A stretch of DNA of 7,157 nt from Candidatus Omnitrophota bacterium (GTDB lineage Bacteria; Omnitrophota; Koll11; VGKN01). Below, piece by piece: positions 4,730-7,157 of this stretch. The translations under genes and the position numbers were made by a program. The notes under the pieces were generated by a model. It was not told the DNA's origin, did not search any database, and worked only from the letters and a program-made list of their open reading frames with translations. The stretch covers positions 1-7,157 of the forward strand of contig VGKN01000077.1 of the NCBI GenBank assembly GCA_016867055.1, given 5' to 3'. Every line of letters begins with the position of its first letter. Position 1 is the stretch's first letter.

Positions 4730-5692
4730 TAAAAGGATTTTCGCTTCTTGAAATACCTCATCCACACTTATAAGTTCCATACATTCATGATTAAATCTAC
4801 ATAACGCCACTTCACAGGGAGAGCACTTAAGAGGTTTCCTTATGACAATTGATTTTTTTGAATTTGGTCCATACTTTAAAGGGTCTGTAGGACCGAAGAT
4901 TGCCAAAACCGGGATATCGGTAGAACTGGCTATATGCAACGTAGCACTATCATTGGTTATAAGAAGAGAGGAATTCTTAAGAAGGGCGGCGAGTTCCGTT
5001 ATGGTAGTTAGCCCGGCAAAATCAAAAATCCTTTCTTTTGAATTTGCAACAATTTCACTTGTAATAGGTTTATCTTCTCTATCTCCGGTTAAAATAATAG
5101 TATAACCCAGTTCATTTATCAGTCTTTTGGCTAATTCTGAAAATCTGTCTTTTGGCCATCTTTTTATATGGCTTTTGGCGCCGCAAGATACACATATATA
5201 CCTTTGCTTATAGTCTATTCCATAATTTTTAAATAATAATTTTATATGGTCTAAATCCCTCTCATCATAAACAATTGATAACTCTGCGCCATCAGTATTA
5301 ATCCCGATAGTTTTAAGCTTCCAGAGGTGCCTTTCTCTCATAGACAAAATCTCCTTGGGTGCATTCTTAAAAGGGGAGGTATAAAATTTTGGCCTCAAAA
5401 ATAAGGGAAATAGCGTATTTCTTAAATCCACCACAAGGTCATATCCTGTGCCCTTAAGTGAAAAAAACAGGGTAATTTTTTCTTTAAACCTAATGTGTTT
5501 ATCATATATTATAATCTTGTCTATCCTTTTGTCCCTGGAAAATACACCTGTAGCATTTGGACCTATCATAAGGTGGAAAGATGCATCGCTAAAATTTTTT
5601 CTTAGTATATCTACAACGGGGGTTGTTAAGACTACATCCCCTATATTGCTTAGGGTAATCAGGAGTATCTTCTTTATCTGGTGAGTTTTCAT
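4706..5692 (-). CDS. Glycosyltransferase family 9, heptosyltransferase-like (GT9-2)
   Basis: This 328-residue protein is the shortest of the four GT9 enzymes. LITLSNIGDVVLTTPVVDIL holds the conserved Asp19. CVSCGAKSHIKRWP (167-180) occupies the place of the usual HPGxxxxxKRWP, so the His/Asn-Pro pair is replaced by Ser-Cys while Lys-Arg-Trp-Pro is kept. TNDSATLHIASSTDIPVLAIFGPTDPLKYGP (246-276) has DSAT where relatives have DSGP. The Cys cluster is Cys290, 293, 298, 304. It probably transfers a sugar to LPS core or a related glycan; the substitutions may reflect a different donor or acceptor. The ATG at 5692 overlaps the GT9-1 stop as ATGA, which suggests translational coupling. The last residues (QNTENRR) come from CAGA-type repeat DNA, so the original C-terminus may have been altered. 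Confidence 0.88.
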   Translation of the reverse strand: MKTHQIKKILLITLSNIGDVVLTTPVVDILRKNFSDASFHLMIGPNATGVFSRDKRIDKIIIYDKHIRFKEKITLFFSLKGTGYDLVVDLRNTLFPLFLRPKFYTSPFKNAPKEILSMRERHLWKLKTIGINTDGAELSIVYDERDLDHIKLLFKNYGIDYKQRYICVSCGAKSHIKRWPKDRFSELAKRLINELGYTIILTGDREDKPITSEIVANSKERIFDFAGLTTITELAALLKNSSLLITNDSATLHIASSTDIPVLAIFGPTDPLKYGPNSKKSIVIRKPLKCSPCEVALCRFNHECMELISVDEVFQEAKILLQNTENRR

Positions 5693-6711
5693 TTGATTAG
5701 CTTTTCCACCTCTTTTAAAACGTCACCGGTGGTGATTGTCTTCATACATCTATTATCAGTGCAATCAACATTATAACAAGGAATCTTGCAACCTATCATT
5801 TTTTGTATCGTAAGGATATGGTTATTTCTATAGGGACCTGTAATATTTAGTGAGGTTGGCCCATATAGACCTATCGCTTTTATTCCCATTGCTATGGCTA
5901 TATGTAATGGCCCTGAATCAGCAGAGATTACCAAGGAAGCTCTCTCAAGCAAACCTCCCAATTCTTTCAAGGTGGTCTTTCCTGCCAGAATAACAGGCCT
6001 ATTTTTCATCAATCTTGCAATCTCATCTGCCAAAGCACTATCCTTTTTAGAGCCCGTTATCACTACCCTTTTTGAATATTTCTCTATAAGAATATCTGCT
6101 AACTCAGCAAAATTTTCCTTTGGCCACCTTTTAGGTAGCCAGTTTGTCCCGGGATTTATAACAATAAAATCTTCGTCATACCGAATACCTTCTGTTTTAA
6201 GAATTTCTTTTATCCCTTGCCTCTCTTTATCCGTTATAAAAAATTCTAACTTTTTATCATCCCCCTTTACCTCTATGCCTGATGAATTCAAAATACCGAG
6301 ATAAAAATCAGCCCGGTGTAGATTTGAAAGAGGTAATTTAAAATTATCGGTTAAAAAGAGGGCTCTCTTTCTATAGCGGTAGCCTATCCTTTTAGGTATG
6401 CCAGAAAGATATGCTATGATGGCGCGCGTAAGAGACCTATGTAAAATATAAACCCTTTCAAATCTTTTTTTCCTTAAATAAAAAATAAGTCTTAATTTTC
6501 CAATAAAACTCCTGTGAATTCCCTCCTCATCATAAGTTATCAATTCATCAATACTCGGATTTCCTTCAAGAATTTCTCGGCATCTAGGATGTATCAATAC
6601 AGAAATCCTTGCCTGGGGAAAATTTCTCTTCAATGCCCTGATGGTGGGTGTTGAAAATAAAACATCTCCTAACCAGTTTACATTCATTAAAAGTATATTT
6701 TTAGTCCTCAT
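5689..6711 (-). CDS. Glycosyltransferase family 9, heptosyltransferase-like (GT9-1)
   Basis: The 340-residue protein shows the full GT9 pattern: MNVNWLGDVLFSTPTIRALK with the conserved Asp16, FIVINPGTNWLPKRWPKENF (182-201), ISADSGPLHIAIAMGIKAIGLYGPTS (262-287) and ITGPYR. Its Cys cluster is Cys308, 312, 317, 322, with a CxxxC first spacing where the other three have CxxC. Of the four it is closest to a standard WaaF/WaaC-like enzyme, which transfers L-glycero-D-manno-heptose from ADP-heptose; exact linkage cannot be assigned. It starts inside the 3' end of the deacetylase gene (11-nt overlap) and is followed by GT9-2 with an ATGA overlap, so these three genes are surely cotranscribed. Confidence 0.92.
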   Translation of the reverse strand: MRTKNILLMNVNWLGDVLFSTPTIRALKRNFPQARISVLIHPRCREILEGNPSIDELITYDEEGIHRSFIGKLRLIFYLRKKRFERVYILHRSLTRAIIAYLSGIPKRIGYRYRKRALFLTDNFKLPLSNLHRADFYLGILNSSGIEVKGDDKKLEFFITDKERQGIKEILKTEGIRYDEDFIVINPGTNWLPKRWPKENFAELADILIEKYSKRVVITGSKKDSALADEIARLMKNRPVILAGKTTLKELGGLLERASLVISADSGPLHIAIAMGIKAIGLYGPTSLNITGPYRNNHILTIQKMIGCKIPCYNVDCTDNRCMKTITTGDVLKEVEKLIK

Positions 6712-7157
6712 CCCGATGTTCCTTTATCCATGTATAAAAACCAGAGGTCTCAATCCAGAATACAAATAAGTTATCAGATGTCTTTGAAATCCTTATTCGC
6801 TTTAAAGCATATATGTCATTATTTGGATATCTCTTTCCCGGATTTGTAGCACAGGCGCCGAGATAGCCTGCCTTTCTAACAACCCCCCTTACCCTTTCAT
6901 TAAATCCGCCTAAGGGATAACTTATAAGATTTACCTTTTTACCAATTTTCTCCTCTAACATCTTTTTGGAAATAGCCACCTCGTTATTCAGGGTCTCTAA
7001 ATCAAGTGAGGTTAGATAGGCGTGGTTTAGGGTGTGGGAACCAATCGCTATATTGTTTAAGGACATCTCTTGCAACTCATTCCAGTTTAGAAATCCTTCC
7101 TTTCCTATATTATTCACTATAACAAAGATTGTCGCAGGTAAGTTATATTCTTTGAGG
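6701..7157 (-). CDS. Polysaccharide deacetylase (NodB-like, CE4), 5' truncated by window edge
   Basis: The frame is open to the window edge, and about 151 residues are visible. Reading from the edge, LKEYNLPATIFV is the strand that follows the catalytic TFDDG motif in CE4 enzymes, so the GTG at 7117 is internal and the true start lies outside. IAIGSHTLNHAYLTSL supplies the H-x3-H zinc-ligand motif. ISYPLGGFNERV matches the third conserved CE4 motif, and KAGYLGACATNPG follows as in the family. Such enzymes remove N-acetyl groups from sugars in envelope polysaccharides. The end of the protein, LKRIRISKTSDNLFVFWIETSGFYTWIKE, resembles deacetylases found in surface-glycan clusters. It is the first operon gene seen here and overlaps GT9-1 by 11 nt. 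Confidence 0.85.
   Translation of the reverse strand, partial: LKEYNLPATIFVIVNNIGKEGFLNWNELQEMSLNNIAIGSHTLNHAYLTSLDLETLNNEVAISKKMLEEKIGKKVNLISYPLGGFNERVRGVVRKAGYLGACATNPGKRYPNNDIYALKRIRISKTSDNLFVFWIETSGFYTWIKEHRDED
6720..6724 (-). promoter_or_regulatory. Ribosome binding site of GT9-1
   Basis: AAGGA lies 8 nt before the ATG at 6711, within the last codons of the deacetylase gene. It fixes the GT9-1 start and supports coupled translation. Confidence 0.65.

Noticed and set aside
7117..7117. GTG at 7115-7117 as the deacetylase start
   Set aside because: The frame stays open to the window edge and the upstream residues (LKEYNLPATIFV) match the CE4 core, so the true start is outside.

Overview
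The window is AT-rich bacterial DNA. Almost all of its genes lie on the minus strand. Four tandem family-9 glycosyltransferases of the LPS heptosyltransferase type, plus a polysaccharide deacetylase, point to a diderm (outer-membrane) bacterium. The short GGGACA-type tags between genes and the CAGA-rich spacer resemble what is common in uncultured lineages such as Omnitrophota. That placement is inference only; there is no rRNA or marker gene here.

Layout on the + coordinates. (1) 2-235 (+) is the 3' end of a retropepsin-like aspartyl protease-type gene, convergent with the rest. (2) 357-2422 looks like an accessory patch read on the minus strand: a small ORF (2114-2332), a class II Fic enzyme with a C-terminal winged helix (980-2020), and a Cys-rich DUF2284 metal-binding protein (357-887). 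The patch is full of repeats. The promoter and first 16 codons of the DUF2284 gene occur a second time upstream of fic. A 17-bp perfect inverted repeat brackets fic and the small ORF. Related tags sit at every gene boundary. (3) 2437-2466 is a 30-bp perfect palindrome between the patch and the operon. (4) 2501-7157 is a minus-strand operon, read from high to low coordinates: polysaccharide deacetylase (5' end outside the window), then GT9-1, GT9-2, GT9-3 and GT9-4. The genes overlap by 11, 4 and 38 nt, except for an 89-bp spacer between GT9-2 and GT9-3 that holds a CAGA-type imperfect hairpin.

The operon probably builds part of an LPS core or a similar cell-surface glycan. The four transferases would each add one heptose or related sugar at the inner membrane, and the deacetylase would trim N-acetyl groups from a sugar. 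The four GT9 proteins differ clearly in sequence and signature motifs, so they look like different acceptor specificities rather than recent copies. The Fic/DUF2284 patch has no evident link to glycan synthesis and seems to have been shaped by small-repeat rearrangement. The strongest unexplained structure in the window is this repeat architecture, in which a duplicated promoter plus start-codon module now lies upstream of fic and also forms the 3' end of the preceding small ORF.
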